Shown: positions 6,069-12,340 of the stretch, in pieces
How the letters are laid out: every line of letters begins with the position of its first letter
Position numbering within the stretch: position 1 is the first letter of the stretch
Assembly (NCBI GenBank): GCA_021812735.1
Contig: JAKAMV010000185.1
Span: forward strand, 1-13,070
Length of the DNA stretch: 13,070 nt
Reading direction: 5' to 3'
Source of the DNA: Chloroflexota bacterium
GTDB lineage: Bacteria > Chloroflexota > Limnocylindria > Limnocylindrales > CSP1-4
Notes under the pieces: generated by a model
What the model was told of the DNA's origin: nothing
Seen by the model: the letters and a program-made list of their open reading frames with translations, nothing else
Database searches by the model: none
Program-made: the position numbers and the translations under genes

Positions 6069-6907
6069 GCCTCGCCGCTCCCGTTCTTCGAACCGGCGCC
6101 CACCACGACCGGCTCGGCTTCGGCCGGCTTCCCCTTGACGATCCCCAGCTGGTGGTACGCGAGCTGGGTCGATCCAGGCGGCGCCTGCCGGTACTCCTTC
6201 TTGTAGTAATTCAGCATCTCGTTCGCGCTCGGGAAGCCGATCCGCCGCCCGTTGTTCTCGATGCACTGGCTGGTGATGTCGACGAACGCGAACCCGGGCC
6301 ACTCGATCGCTTCCTTGATCGCCCGGCGCATCTGGCCCTGGTGGTAGACCGTGGTCTTGGCGTAGAAGGCGTTCGGGTTGGTGTTGACGAGCCCCTGCAG
6401 GTTTACGGGGCTGAAGGTCGCGCCCTCGGGGGACGAAACGGTCTTCGTCCCCACGGGCGTGGTGGGCCCCGTCTGGCCGCCGGTCAGGCCGTAGATCTCG
6501 TTGTTGTTGCAGAGCACCGTGATCGACGGGTTGCGGCGGATCGCGTGCAGCAGGTGGTTGCCGCCGATCGACGTGAGGTCGCCGTCGCCGGAGACCACGA
6601 TCACGTTGAGCTCGGGGCGCACCGTCTTGATCGCCTCGGCGACGGGCAACGTGCGCCCGTGCAGCGTGTAGACCGAATCGAATTGCATGTAGGCACCCAT
6701 ACGCCCGGTGCAACCGATGCCGGTCACGATCACCGTGTTCGTCTTGTCCAAGCCCAGGTCGTCCATCACCATGGCCAGCTGGGTCATGATCAGGCCGATC
6801 CCGCAGCCCGGGCACCAGATCGTGGGGAAGAGTTCGGTCTTGAGCTTGTCCTTGTACGACATGCGCGGTACGGACCTCGGTTCGTGTGGCGGCGCGGCAG
6901 TGCTCAC
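6065..6907 (-). CDS. korB: 2-oxoacid:ferredoxin oxidoreductase, beta subunit (ThDP-binding)
   Basis: Catalytic beta subunit carrying thiamine diphosphate and one [4Fe-4S] cluster. 280 aa. Candidate cluster cysteines: Cys32 and Cys35 in WCPGCG, Cys66 in GIGCTGR and Cys215 in DITSQC. The ThDP/Mg motif is GDGD (107-110) with Asn117, continuing into CNNNEIYGLTGGQ (133-145). The GTG at 6907 overlaps the alpha stop by 4 nt (GTGA); an internal ATG (Met16) is a possible alternative. The substrate is not certain: the sequence type fits KorB-like enzymes (2-oxoglutarate) but related proteins use other 2-oxoacids. The alanine/proline-rich first 15 residues and the last 25 residues look disordered. Confidence 0.94.
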   Translation of the reverse strand: MSTAAPPHEPRSVPRMSYKDKLKTELFPTIWCPGCGIGLIMTQLAMVMDDLGLDKTNTVIVTGIGCTGRMGAYMQFDSVYTLHGRTLPVAEAIKTVRPELNVIVVSGDGDLTSIGGNHLLHAIRRNPSITVLCNNNEIYGLTGGQTGPTTPVGTKTVSSPEGATFSPVNLQGLVNTNPNAFYAKTTVYHQGQMRRAIKEAIEWPGFAFVDITSQCIENNGRRIGFPSANEMLNYYKKEYRQAPPGSTQLAYHQLGIVKGKPAEAEPVVVGAGSKNGSGEA

Positions 6908-7977
6908 GAAACGGTCGCTTCGGCCAGGTCGCGCGGGAGCAGGCCGATCCGATCGAGCCCTTCGCGGACGGCCTCGAGGCTCATCCGTCCGCCGAGCAGC
7001 GGCACGCGGTGGACGTCACGGTAGAGGACACGCTCGACGACGGACGCGTACTGGCCGTCGCTGCCCTCGATGACGATCAGCCGCTTGTAGCGCGGGGCGA
7101 TCTCGCGCAGCTGGTCCTGCAGCACCGGCCAGATGCGGATCGGCCGGAAGAGCGCGAAGTGCGGCGCGAGTGGCTGCGCGATGCGGCGGGTGATGCCGAA
7201 CGCGATCACGAGCGTCTCGGCATCCTTGTTCCACCCGTACTCGTAGAACGCGTAGCGCTCGGCGACCTCGAGGCGCCGCTCCTTCGCCTCCTCGTACTGG
7301 CGGATGAACTCGTCCGCGTCGGCGGTGGCCGGCTCGCCGTCGGGATAGGTCGCCACGCCGCTGAAGAGTCGCGTGTGGCCGGAGGCGAGCGGTTCCAGCG
7401 TGCGCGGCACGATGGGCACGTCGATCGTGTCCAGGTCCACGATCTCGTTGAGGTGTCCGAGGAAGGCGTCGGAGAGGAGCACCACCGGCGACTGACTCTC
7501 CTCTGCACAGTTGAACGCCTGGATCGTGTACTCGTAGCACTCGGCGACCGAGGACGGGTAGAAGACGATGCTCGTGTAGTCCCCCGAGGACCCGTAGCGC
7601 GTCTGGAGGATGTCGCCCTGGCCTGGCATGGTGGGCATGCCGGTCGCCGGGCCGACCCGCTGCACGTCGACGAAGACCGTCGGCACACCGAGCTTGTGCG
7701 CGTACCCGATCGCCTCCTGCATCAGGCTGAACCCGGGGCCTGAGGTGGCGGTGAACGACTTCGCTCCCGCGAGACTCGCGCCGATGATCGCGTTGGCGCT
7801 GGCGATCTCGTCCTCCGCCTGCAGGAACCGGAACTCGGGGTGCTTCGCCGCGTAGACGGACGCGGCCATCAGGATTTCGCTGCTCGGGCTGATCGGGTAG
7901 CCGGCAAAGTAGGTGGCACCCGCCTTCACTGCCCCCAGGAGTACCGCCTCGTTGCCCTGGAGGAGCCGCTTGGCCAT
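6904..7977 (-). CDS. korA: 2-oxoacid:ferredoxin oxidoreductase, alpha subunit
   Basis: Alpha subunit with the pyrimidine-binding domain. 357 aa, the length of stand-alone alpha chains without a gamma fusion. Motifs in order: GYPISPSSEI (26-35), the catalytic-type Glu region QAEDEIASANAIIGASLAGAKSFTATSGPGFSLM, RVGPATGMPTMPGQGD, and a C-terminal domain II (LVIAFGITRRIA; LIVIEGSDGQYASVVERVL). The ATG at 7977 has GGAGG at 7992-7988 overlapping the ferredoxin stop, with a 10-nt spacer. It lies between ferredoxin and beta genes, giving the order delta-alpha-beta-gamma. Overall similarity of the motifs is to KorA/VorA-type chains; the exact 2-oxoacid is not resolved from sequence alone. Confidence 0.94.
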   Translation of the reverse strand: MAKRLLQGNEAVLLGAVKAGATYFAGYPISPSSEILMAASVYAAKHPEFRFLQAEDEIASANAIIGASLAGAKSFTATSGPGFSLMQEAIGYAHKLGVPTVFVDVQRVGPATGMPTMPGQGDILQTRYGSSGDYTSIVFYPSSVAECYEYTIQAFNCAEESQSPVVLLSDAFLGHLNEIVDLDTIDVPIVPRTLEPLASGHTRLFSGVATYPDGEPATADADEFIRQYEEAKERRLEVAERYAFYEYGWNKDAETLVIAFGITRRIAQPLAPHFALFRPIRIWPVLQDQLREIAPRYKRLIVIEGSDGQYASVVERVLYRDVHRVPLLGGRMSLEAVREGLDRIGLLPRDLAEATVS

Positions 7978-7991
7978 GCTCGTCCTGCCTC

Positions 7992-8486
7992 CTACGTCGG
8001 GTTCGCCCGGTCCACGTCCGGCGCGCTCTCGACGTCCGTGATGCCGCGATTGGGATCGGTGCCGGCCACGGCAGGCCCGCGTGCCGTGTCGGGTAGCCCG
8101 GATCGCTGCGGCAGGCGACCCCGACCGCGCGACCCCGGCGCGGCCTCCTGGGTGCCGGTCGCGGCGGTCGCGGCGGCGCGCACGGGGAGCACCTCGATGG
8201 CGAGGTCGGGGCAGTACCGCTCACAGAGGCCGCAGCGGATGCAGTTCTCGACCTCGATGATCGCATCGTGCGTCAGAACGAGGCTGTCCTTGGGGCAGAT
8301 CTCGACGCAGATGTTGCAGCGCTTGCACCAGTCGTCGACCCAGCGGATATTGACGTAGTCGACGATCGTGGGGGGCCGTCGGACCCGCTGCGTCGTGGGG
8401 GCGTACAGCGTAGCCGTCGCAGAAGTCCTCGCTGGTGTCCGCCGGCCGCACGCGCGCACCGGTCGGAACCCTAAGAGTCTACCCAT
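7992..8486 (-). CDS. 2[4Fe-4S] ferredoxin, delta subunit of 2-oxoacid oxidoreductase
   Basis: Electron-transfer subunit. Two complete CxxCxxCxxxCP motifs: Cys54/57/60/64 (CKRCNICVEICP) and Cys82/85/88/92 (CIRCGLCERYCP). The core resembles KorD/VorD chains. Residues ~100-164 form an unusual Ala/Arg/Gly/Pro-rich tail, ending with AVAGTDPNRGITDVESAPDVDR. The start is unclear: the ATG at 8486 has no Shine-Dalgarno, while an in-frame GTG at 8459 has a TAGGGT hexamer 8 nt before it, in keeping with the leaderless pattern seen elsewhere in the window. The first ~40 residues before IVDYVNIRW are not conserved-looking under either start. First gene of the operon, 14 nt before alpha. Confidence 0.88.
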   Translation of the reverse strand: MGRLLGFRPVRACGRRTPARTSATATLYAPTTQRVRRPPTIVDYVNIRWVDDWCKRCNICVEICPKDSLVLTHDAIIEVENCIRCGLCERYCPDLAIEVLPVRAAATAATGTQEAAPGSRGRGRLPQRSGLPDTARGPAVAGTDPNRGITDVESAPDVDRANPT

Positions 8487-8628
8487 TTCGACACGCGAAG
8501 GTGCGGCCCGCCGGCCGTTGTTGAGATGCGGGCGGGTCGTCCGGCCGCTGCGTCGTCCGTCCGCCGCGTGACAGTCCGCTGGACCCGGTCCGGTCCGTTG
8601 GCCCCGTTGCCGGCGCGAGCGGGTGCGC

Positions 8629-8648
8629 CGCGCGTCGCGCGACGCGCG
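8629..8648. promoter_or_regulatory. Perfect 20-bp palindrome in the divergent spacer
   Basis: The 20 bases starting CGCGCGTCGC are their own reverse complement. It lies 23 bp before the EamA ATG and within the expected -35 region of that promoter, and 143 bp from the ferredoxin start on the other strand. This is the position of a repressor operator; a hairpin in RNA is excluded if the EamA transcript is leaderless. Its composition is pure CG apart from one TC/GA, so chance is more likely than it would be in balanced sequence. Confidence 0.45.
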
Positions 8649-8656
8649 CCGGCGCC

Positions 8657-8665
8657 TGTTAGCCT
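8657..8665 (+). promoter_or_regulatory. Extended -10 promoter (TGTTAGCCT) of the EamA gene, probably leaderless
   Basis: TAGCCT (8660-8665) has the TANNNT form and is preceded by TGT, an extended -10. Only six bases separate it from the ATG at 8672, so transcription would start at or next to the start codon. No Shine-Dalgarno precedes the ATG, which fits. No -35 of TTGACA type is seen. The same 6-nt spacing occurs before the LiaF-like gene. Confidence 0.5.
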
Positions 8666-8671
8666 CGGCCG

Positions 8672-9634
8672 ATGCGGCGTCGTCACCTGGTCGGGATCGC
8701 GCTGGTCATCATCTCCGCCTGCGGGTACGGCTCCGGACCGCTGCTGGCGAAGGGCGTCTACGCCGCCGGCATCGACTGGCTCACCCTGCTCGCCTGGCGC
8801 TTCACGTTCGCCGTCGCACTGACCTGGGGTTGGGTACTCCTCTGGCCGTCGGGCCGCGGGGCATTACGGCGGTTGACGCCGCGCCGCGCGGCCGTGCCCG
8901 TGGCGCTCGGGATGCTCTTCGCCGGCAACGCGGCCACCTACTACGCCGCGATCGAGCGCGCCCCGGTCAGCCTCGTGGCGTTGCTGCTGTACGTCTATCC
9001 GGCGCTCGTGGCGGTCTTCGCCATGCGCTTCGGGCGGGCGTTCGAGGGGCGCCGGCCGTGGATCGCGCTCGGGATCGCCACGCTCGGCGCCGCGTTCACG
9101 GTGGGCGGGATCCGGGCCGGCACGGACACGCTCGGCGTGGCGCTGGCGATCGCGTCCCCGATCATCTACAGCGGCTACATCCTGCTCGCGGCGCGCTTCG
9201 CGGGCGAGCGACGCGGGGTCACGGCGGAGGCCCGCCGGTCCGGCAGCGGCGCCGACGACGCGGTCCCGCCAGCCGTCGCGGCGGCTCTCATGATCGTCGG
9301 CACGTGGCTCGTCTTCGCCACGCTCAGCGTCGTCGGCCGCGAGCCGGCCCTACCTTGGCAGGTCCCGGCCGCCGCCTGGCCCGGGCTACTGGGGATCGCT
9401 ATCCTCTCCACCGCGCTCGCGATCGCGGCGTTCTACGCAGGGGTGAGCCGGATCGGCGCGGCCCAGGCCGCCCTGATCAGCACGATCGAGCCGGTCTTCG
9501 CGGTCACGCTGGCCGTGCTGCTGTTGGGCGAACGGCTCGGGCCCCTCCAGGCGCTCGGGGGCGTGCTCGTCGTGGCGGCGGTACTGCTGGCGCAGACCGG
9601 TCAGTCGGTGGCGGCGCGGGTCGCGCTCCCGTGA
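8672..9634 (+). CDS. EamA/DMT-superfamily membrane transporter
   Basis: 320-aa inner-membrane protein with two EamA repeats, about five membrane helices each: the first from GIALVIISACGYGSGPLLAKGVY to about ALGIATLGAAFTVGGI, the second from LGVALAIASPIIYSGYILLAARF to ALGGVLVVAAVLLAQ. Family signatures include APVSLVALLLYVYPALVAVFA in repeat 1 and AAQAALISTIEPVFAVTLAVLLLGERL in repeat 2. The repeats are separated by a charged loop (residues ~175-205). DMT proteins usually export amino acids or other metabolites, or take up small solutes; the substrate cannot be read from sequence. It stands alone on the plus strand, divergent from the oxidoreductase operon. Confidence 0.92.
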   Translation: MRRRHLVGIALVIISACGYGSGPLLAKGVYAAGIDWLTLLAWRFTFAVALTWGWVLLWPSGRGALRRLTPRRAAVPVALGMLFAGNAATYYAAIERAPVSLVALLLYVYPALVAVFAMRFGRAFEGRRPWIALGIATLGAAFTVGGIRAGTDTLGVALAIASPIIYSGYILLAARFAGERRGVTAEARRSGSGADDAVPPAVAAALMIVGTWLVFATLSVVGREPALPWQVPAAAWPGLLGIAILSTALAIAAFYAGVSRIGAAQAALISTIEPVFAVTLAVLLLGERLGPLQALGGVLVVAAVLLAQTGQSVAARVALP

Positions 9635-9687
9635 AGCTCTCCCCGCGGCCGCCTGCGATGGGGCGGGCCGCACGTTCCAACGGCTCA

Positions 9688-9701
9688 GGTCGTCGACGAC
9701 C
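9688..9701. other. Palindromic hairpin between convergent genes (possible bidirectional terminator)
   Basis: A 14-bp perfect palindrome GGTCGTCGACGACC sits in the 86-bp gap between the EamA stop (9634) and the proline dehydrogenase stop (9721). It is flanked by GCACG (9670-9674) and CGTGC (9704-9708), which can pair outside it. Position and symmetry suit a terminator used from both sides, but no T-tract follows on either strand, so this is tentative. Confidence 0.3.
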
Positions 9702-9720
9702 GGCGTGCGAGGCCGGGGCC

Positions 9721-10719
9721 CTATCGGCCGGGGTGCCGCCTCCCCTCGCGGAGCACGCTGCGCAGCATGAAGAGCACGTTCGCCGGACGCTCCGCTAGAC
9801 GGCGCATGAAGTACGGGTACCATTCCGTCCCGAAGGGGACATAGACGCGCACCGTGTACCCCTGCCGCGCCAGGCTCAGCTGCAGGTCGCGCCGCACGCC
9901 GTAGAGCATCTGGAACTCGAAGCGGGACCGCTCGATCCCCTCCCGCTCCGCGAACCCCCGCACCCACGAGATCAGCAACGCATCGTGCGTAGCGAGCGCC
10001 GGGTATTCCCCCTCGAGGAGCAGCGCCTCGGCGAGCCGCCGGAAGCTGTCGTCGACGTCGAGCTTGTGCGGAAAGGCGACCTCGGCCGGCTCGTCGTAGG
10101 CGCCCTTGCAGAGGCGCACGCGGATGCGCTCACGGTTCAGCATCGCGATGTCCGCGGCGCTGCGACGCAAGTACGCCTGGATCACCACGCCGACGTTCGG
10201 ATGCACGGCGTGGACCTCGCGCACCAGCTCGAGCGTGCGCTCGGTGTGGTGATGGTCCTCCATGTCGACGCGCACGAAGGCGTCCAGCTCGGCGGCGTGC
10301 GCCACGATGCGCAGCAGATGCGCCCGGCAGAGCGCCTGATCGACGTCGAGGCCGATCTGCGTGAGCTTCACGCTGACGTTGCGGTCGAGCCCGCGCTTGG
10401 TGAGGGCATCGAGCACCTCCACGTAGCGTTCGGCTGCCGTCTGGGCGGCCTCGACGGTCGTCACCGACTCGCCGAGTACGTCCACGGTGGTGGCGAGCCC
10501 CTGGGCGTGCAGACGCTCGAGGGCGACGAGCGCGTCGCTCAGACGCTCACCCGCGACGAACCGCTGCACGGTGCCCCTGGTCAGCGCGCTGCGGGCCGCC
10601 AGCTGGGCCAACCGACGGCGGCGAGACCCCCAGAGAAAGGCTGCGCGGAGCGCGCGGGCGGCGCCGTCCCGTGCCGTGTCGCGGATCCAGCCGCCTTGCC
10701 CGGCGTCCGTCTCACTCAT
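9721..10719 (-). CDS. Proline dehydrogenase (monofunctional, PutB type)
   Basis: FAD enzyme that oxidises L-proline to 1-pyrroline-5-carboxylate, the first step of proline catabolism. 332 aa, the size of stand-alone bacterial PRODH (Thermus type) and not fused to P5C dehydrogenase. Barrel motifs in order: NVSVKLTQIGLDVD (active-site Lys), FVRVDMEDH, GVVIQAYLRRS, RVRLCKGAYDEP, LATHD, FEFQMLYGVRRDLQ, and VYVPFGTEWYPYFMRRLAERP with the substrate-binding Arg306-Arg307 pair. The ATG at 10719 has AGGAGG at 10734-10729 with a 9-nt spacer; the open frame extends 87 codons further but that is shadow. The start overlaps the stop of the thioredoxin-like gene by 8 nt, so the two are translationally coupled. 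The matching P5C dehydrogenase is not in the window. Confidence 0.95.
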   Translation of the reverse strand: MSETDAGQGGWIRDTARDGAARALRAAFLWGSRRRRLAQLAARSALTRGTVQRFVAGERLSDALVALERLHAQGLATTVDVLGESVTTVEAAQTAAERYVEVLDALTKRGLDRNVSVKLTQIGLDVDQALCRAHLLRIVAHAAELDAFVRVDMEDHHHTERTLELVREVHAVHPNVGVVIQAYLRRSAADIAMLNRERIRVRLCKGAYDEPAEVAFPHKLDVDDSFRRLAEALLLEGEYPALATHDALLISWVRGFAEREGIERSRFEFQMLYGVRRDLQLSLARQGYTVRVYVPFGTEWYPYFMRRLAERPANVLFMLRSVLREGRRHPGR

Positions 10720-11299
10720 CAGGTCGTTCCTCCTGTCCTGGGCCATCGCCTTCTGCATCCGACCCCATGTCGACCTTGCCCGCCCGTTCGTCCGACGATG
10801 CGCCGCGCCCCGCCGACCTGCGGCCGCCAGACTCTTGGTCCACCAGCGGGTCCGAAGCGGAGTATTCCGCGGCCTCTGCTGACGCGGCGGCCTCTTCGGC
10901 GGCCTCTTCTGCCGCGGCGGCGAGTGCCACCAGCGCCACCTTCGCCGACTCCGCGCGCTGGAACGCCTCGAGACGTCCACGCTGCCGTGCCCGGATCGCC
11001 TCGCGCAGCAGCTCTTCCGGGACCGTGCCCGCGAGCGATCCGTCCGTCTGCCGATACAACCGGCAGCCGGCGCTCGGTTCCGCCGCTGGAGGCGGAGGCG
11101 CCACGTCCACGCCGTTCAGGCGCACCGTCGGTGAACCCACGAACCCCAGGAACTCGGCGTCGTCCCGGCCGTTCACGAGCACCAGCTCGATCGGCGTCTC
11201 GATCGCGTCGCGGGAGAGGATGCGGTGCAGCGCGGCCCGCGTGCGTTCCCAGTGCGGACAGTCGAGGGAGTAGAGCAGCTCGACGCGCAGATCGGACAC
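10712..11299 (-). CDS. Thioredoxin-fold protein with CPHW site and Ala/Glu-rich tail
   Basis: 195 aa with the GTG at 11299. Residues ~5-110 have the thioredoxin-like layout: VELLYSLDCPHWERTRAALHRIL (Cys14, the second active-site Cys replaced by Trp17), VNGRDDAEFLGFVGSPTVRLNG with the cis-proline at Pro57, then a second cysteine in SAGCRLYR (Cys79) and the helix PEELLREAIRAR. This pattern (CPxW, GSPT, later GxxCRxYR) belongs to a poorly described thioredoxin-like family. Redox activity is uncertain. Residues ~115-195 are a low-complexity, acidic and Ala-rich tail. The open frame reaches 11422 but overlaps the previous gene; the GTG sits one base after that gene's stop. Coupled to the proline dehydrogenase gene downstream. 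Confidence 0.78.
   Translation of the reverse strand: MSDLRVELLYSLDCPHWERTRAALHRILSRDAIETPIELVLVNGRDDAEFLGFVGSPTVRLNGVDVAPPPPAAEPSAGCRLYRQTDGSLAGTVPEELLREAIRARQRGRLEAFQRAESAKVALVALAAAAEEAAEEAAASAEAAEYSASDPLVDQESGGRRSAGRGASSDERAGKVDMGSDAEGDGPGQEERPDE
10869..10921 (+). repeat. Short imperfect repeats GCGGCCTCTTC within the thioredoxin-like gene
   Basis: GCGGCCTCTKC-type units follow each other about every 12-18 bases (for example GCGGCCTCTTC twice in a row near 10887-10909). They encode the (EEAA)n/EAA stretch of the acidic Ala-rich tail of the thioredoxin-like protein. Likely replication-slippage sequence in a disordered tail. Confidence 0.6.
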
Positions 11300-11300
11300 G

Positions 11301-12224
11301 TCAGGCAGCGGGGGCTCCGGGCGGTTGCGATCCGCGCCCGTCCGGGGCCAGATCGGTGCCGGGGGTACTCGGTACGGCCAGTGTGCCGGGGGCCCCGGCC
11401 GCGCCGGCATCTGCGGCGGCATCTGCGCTCGAAGAGGCCACGGGCACGCCCGACCCTTCCGTCCGCGCCCGCCGCACCGCCACCTCGCCGATCAGCGACC
11501 GCGCCTCCAGGCGGATCCTGCGCCGTGCCGCGGCGAAATCCGCGGTCTCCGCGCGCACGTCGCCCAGCAACGCACCGGACACGCGCCCCAGCGCCTCGCC
11601 GACACCGAGCCAACTCGAGATGCGGACGGCGGCCGGGACGTCAGGGGGCAGCAGGACGCGGATGTCGCCGATCGCGCTGCTCACGTGGATCGGCGTCTCG
11701 CCATCGGGAAAGGTGGCGCGCGTGAGGTCGAGCCGGATCTCGCCGATCAACGTCTCGATCAGCATCGGGCCGGCCTGCAGGGGGCCGGCCAGCTCGATCT
11801 CGCCGACGAACCGCCGCTCGTGGATCGCCGCCTGTCCCCACGGCCACGCCCCCGCTCCCCAGCCGCCCCCGGGGTCGGGCCAGCCCCGCGTCGCGCCCGC
11901 GCCTCCCCATACAGGCCCGGCCGTGCGGGTCCCCCACGGAGTCGCCCGCGCTCCTTCGGCGCCCAACCAGGGCGCTTCGGCGGCGGGACGCGAGGCGTCG
12001 GATCGCGAGGCGTCGGAATCGGGGGCAGGCCACTCGGCGGGCGGTCGGGCATCCCGCCGGTCTCCGGCGGCGATCATCAGCCAGAGCCCGAATCCGACGA
12101 TCAGGAGTGGCCAGAGCCAGCGAAACGACTGCGCGAGCCCGACGTCGCCGCCGACCGTGCCCAGCAGGGCCAGGACGCCGACGACGAGAACGATCGCCCC
12201 GATGACCTCCCCCGCAGAACGCAT
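11301..12224 (-). CDS. LiaF-like membrane protein (two N-terminal membrane helices, DUF2154-type beta domain)
   Basis: 307 aa. Membrane helices at residues ~7-26 (VIGAIVLVVGVLALLGTVGG) and ~36-53 (LWPLLIVGFGLWLMIAAG). A Pro/Gly/Trp-rich linker (~54-130) follows, then a beta-rich domain (~132-250) with repeated GEI/GDI turns: ERRFVGEIELAG, IETLIGEIRLDL, VSSAIGDIRVLLP, ARSLIGEVAVRR. This matches the C-terminal domain of LiaF, which in Firmicutes restrains the LiaRS envelope-stress system (family knowledge). No LiaR/LiaS is in the window. The last ~55 residues are Ala/Pro/Gly-rich. The ATG at 12224 lies 6 nt after a -10 hexamer and lacks a Shine-Dalgarno, suggesting a leaderless mRNA. First gene of an operon with the thioredoxin-like and proline dehydrogenase genes. 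Confidence 0.82.
   Translation of the reverse strand: MRSAGEVIGAIVLVVGVLALLGTVGGDVGLAQSFRWLWPLLIVGFGLWLMIAAGDRRDARPPAEWPAPDSDASRSDASRPAAEAPWLGAEGARATPWGTRTAGPVWGGAGATRGWPDPGGGWGAGAWPWGQAAIHERRFVGEIELAGPLQAGPMLIETLIGEIRLDLTRATFPDGETPIHVSSAIGDIRVLLPPDVPAAVRISSWLGVGEALGRVSGALLGDVRAETADFAAARRRIRLEARSLIGEVAVRRARTEGSGVPVASSSADAAADAGAAGAPGTLAVPSTPGTDLAPDGRGSQPPGAPAA
11989..12017. repeat. Two-copy 14-bp direct repeat (15-bp period) in the LiaF-like linker
   Basis: CGCGAGGCGTCGGA at 11989-12002 and again at 12004-12017. On the minus strand it encodes SDASR twice in a row inside the disordered linker, so the duplication keeps the frame. Confidence 0.8.
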
Positions 12225-12230
12225 GCGGTC

Positions 12231-12259
12231 ATGCTACGCGGCCGTGCCGCGGGCGTCAG
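12231..12259 (-). promoter_or_regulatory. Promoter of the LiaF-like operon (-35 CTGACG, 17-nt spacer, -10 TAGCAT)
   Basis: On the minus strand CTGACG (12259-12254) carries the TGAC core of TTGACA, is followed by a 17-nt spacer, and then TAGCAT (12236-12231, TANNNT). The ATG at 12224 begins after a further six bases, so the transcript would begin at or within a base or two of the start codon. This is the best-formed promoter in the window and lies in the 116-bp gap behind the lyase gene. Confidence 0.6.
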
Positions 12260-12340
12260 CGCGCAATCGCACGCCACGCGGGTCCTCCGCGACCCCGCGC
12301 GCCACACGGCGCCGACCGAGCGGATCGGTGCGCGAGCGCG

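Noticed and set aside
6069..6815. N-terminal extension of the gamma subunit frame
   Set aside because: It is the out-of-frame shadow of the beta subunit; the ATG at 6068 with the ATGA overlap and GVGGQGV at residue 10 fixes the start.
7016..8266. Long minus-strand open frame over the alpha and ferredoxin genes
   Set aside because: Shifted-frame shadow of the alpha subunit with Arg/Pro-rich low-complexity translation.
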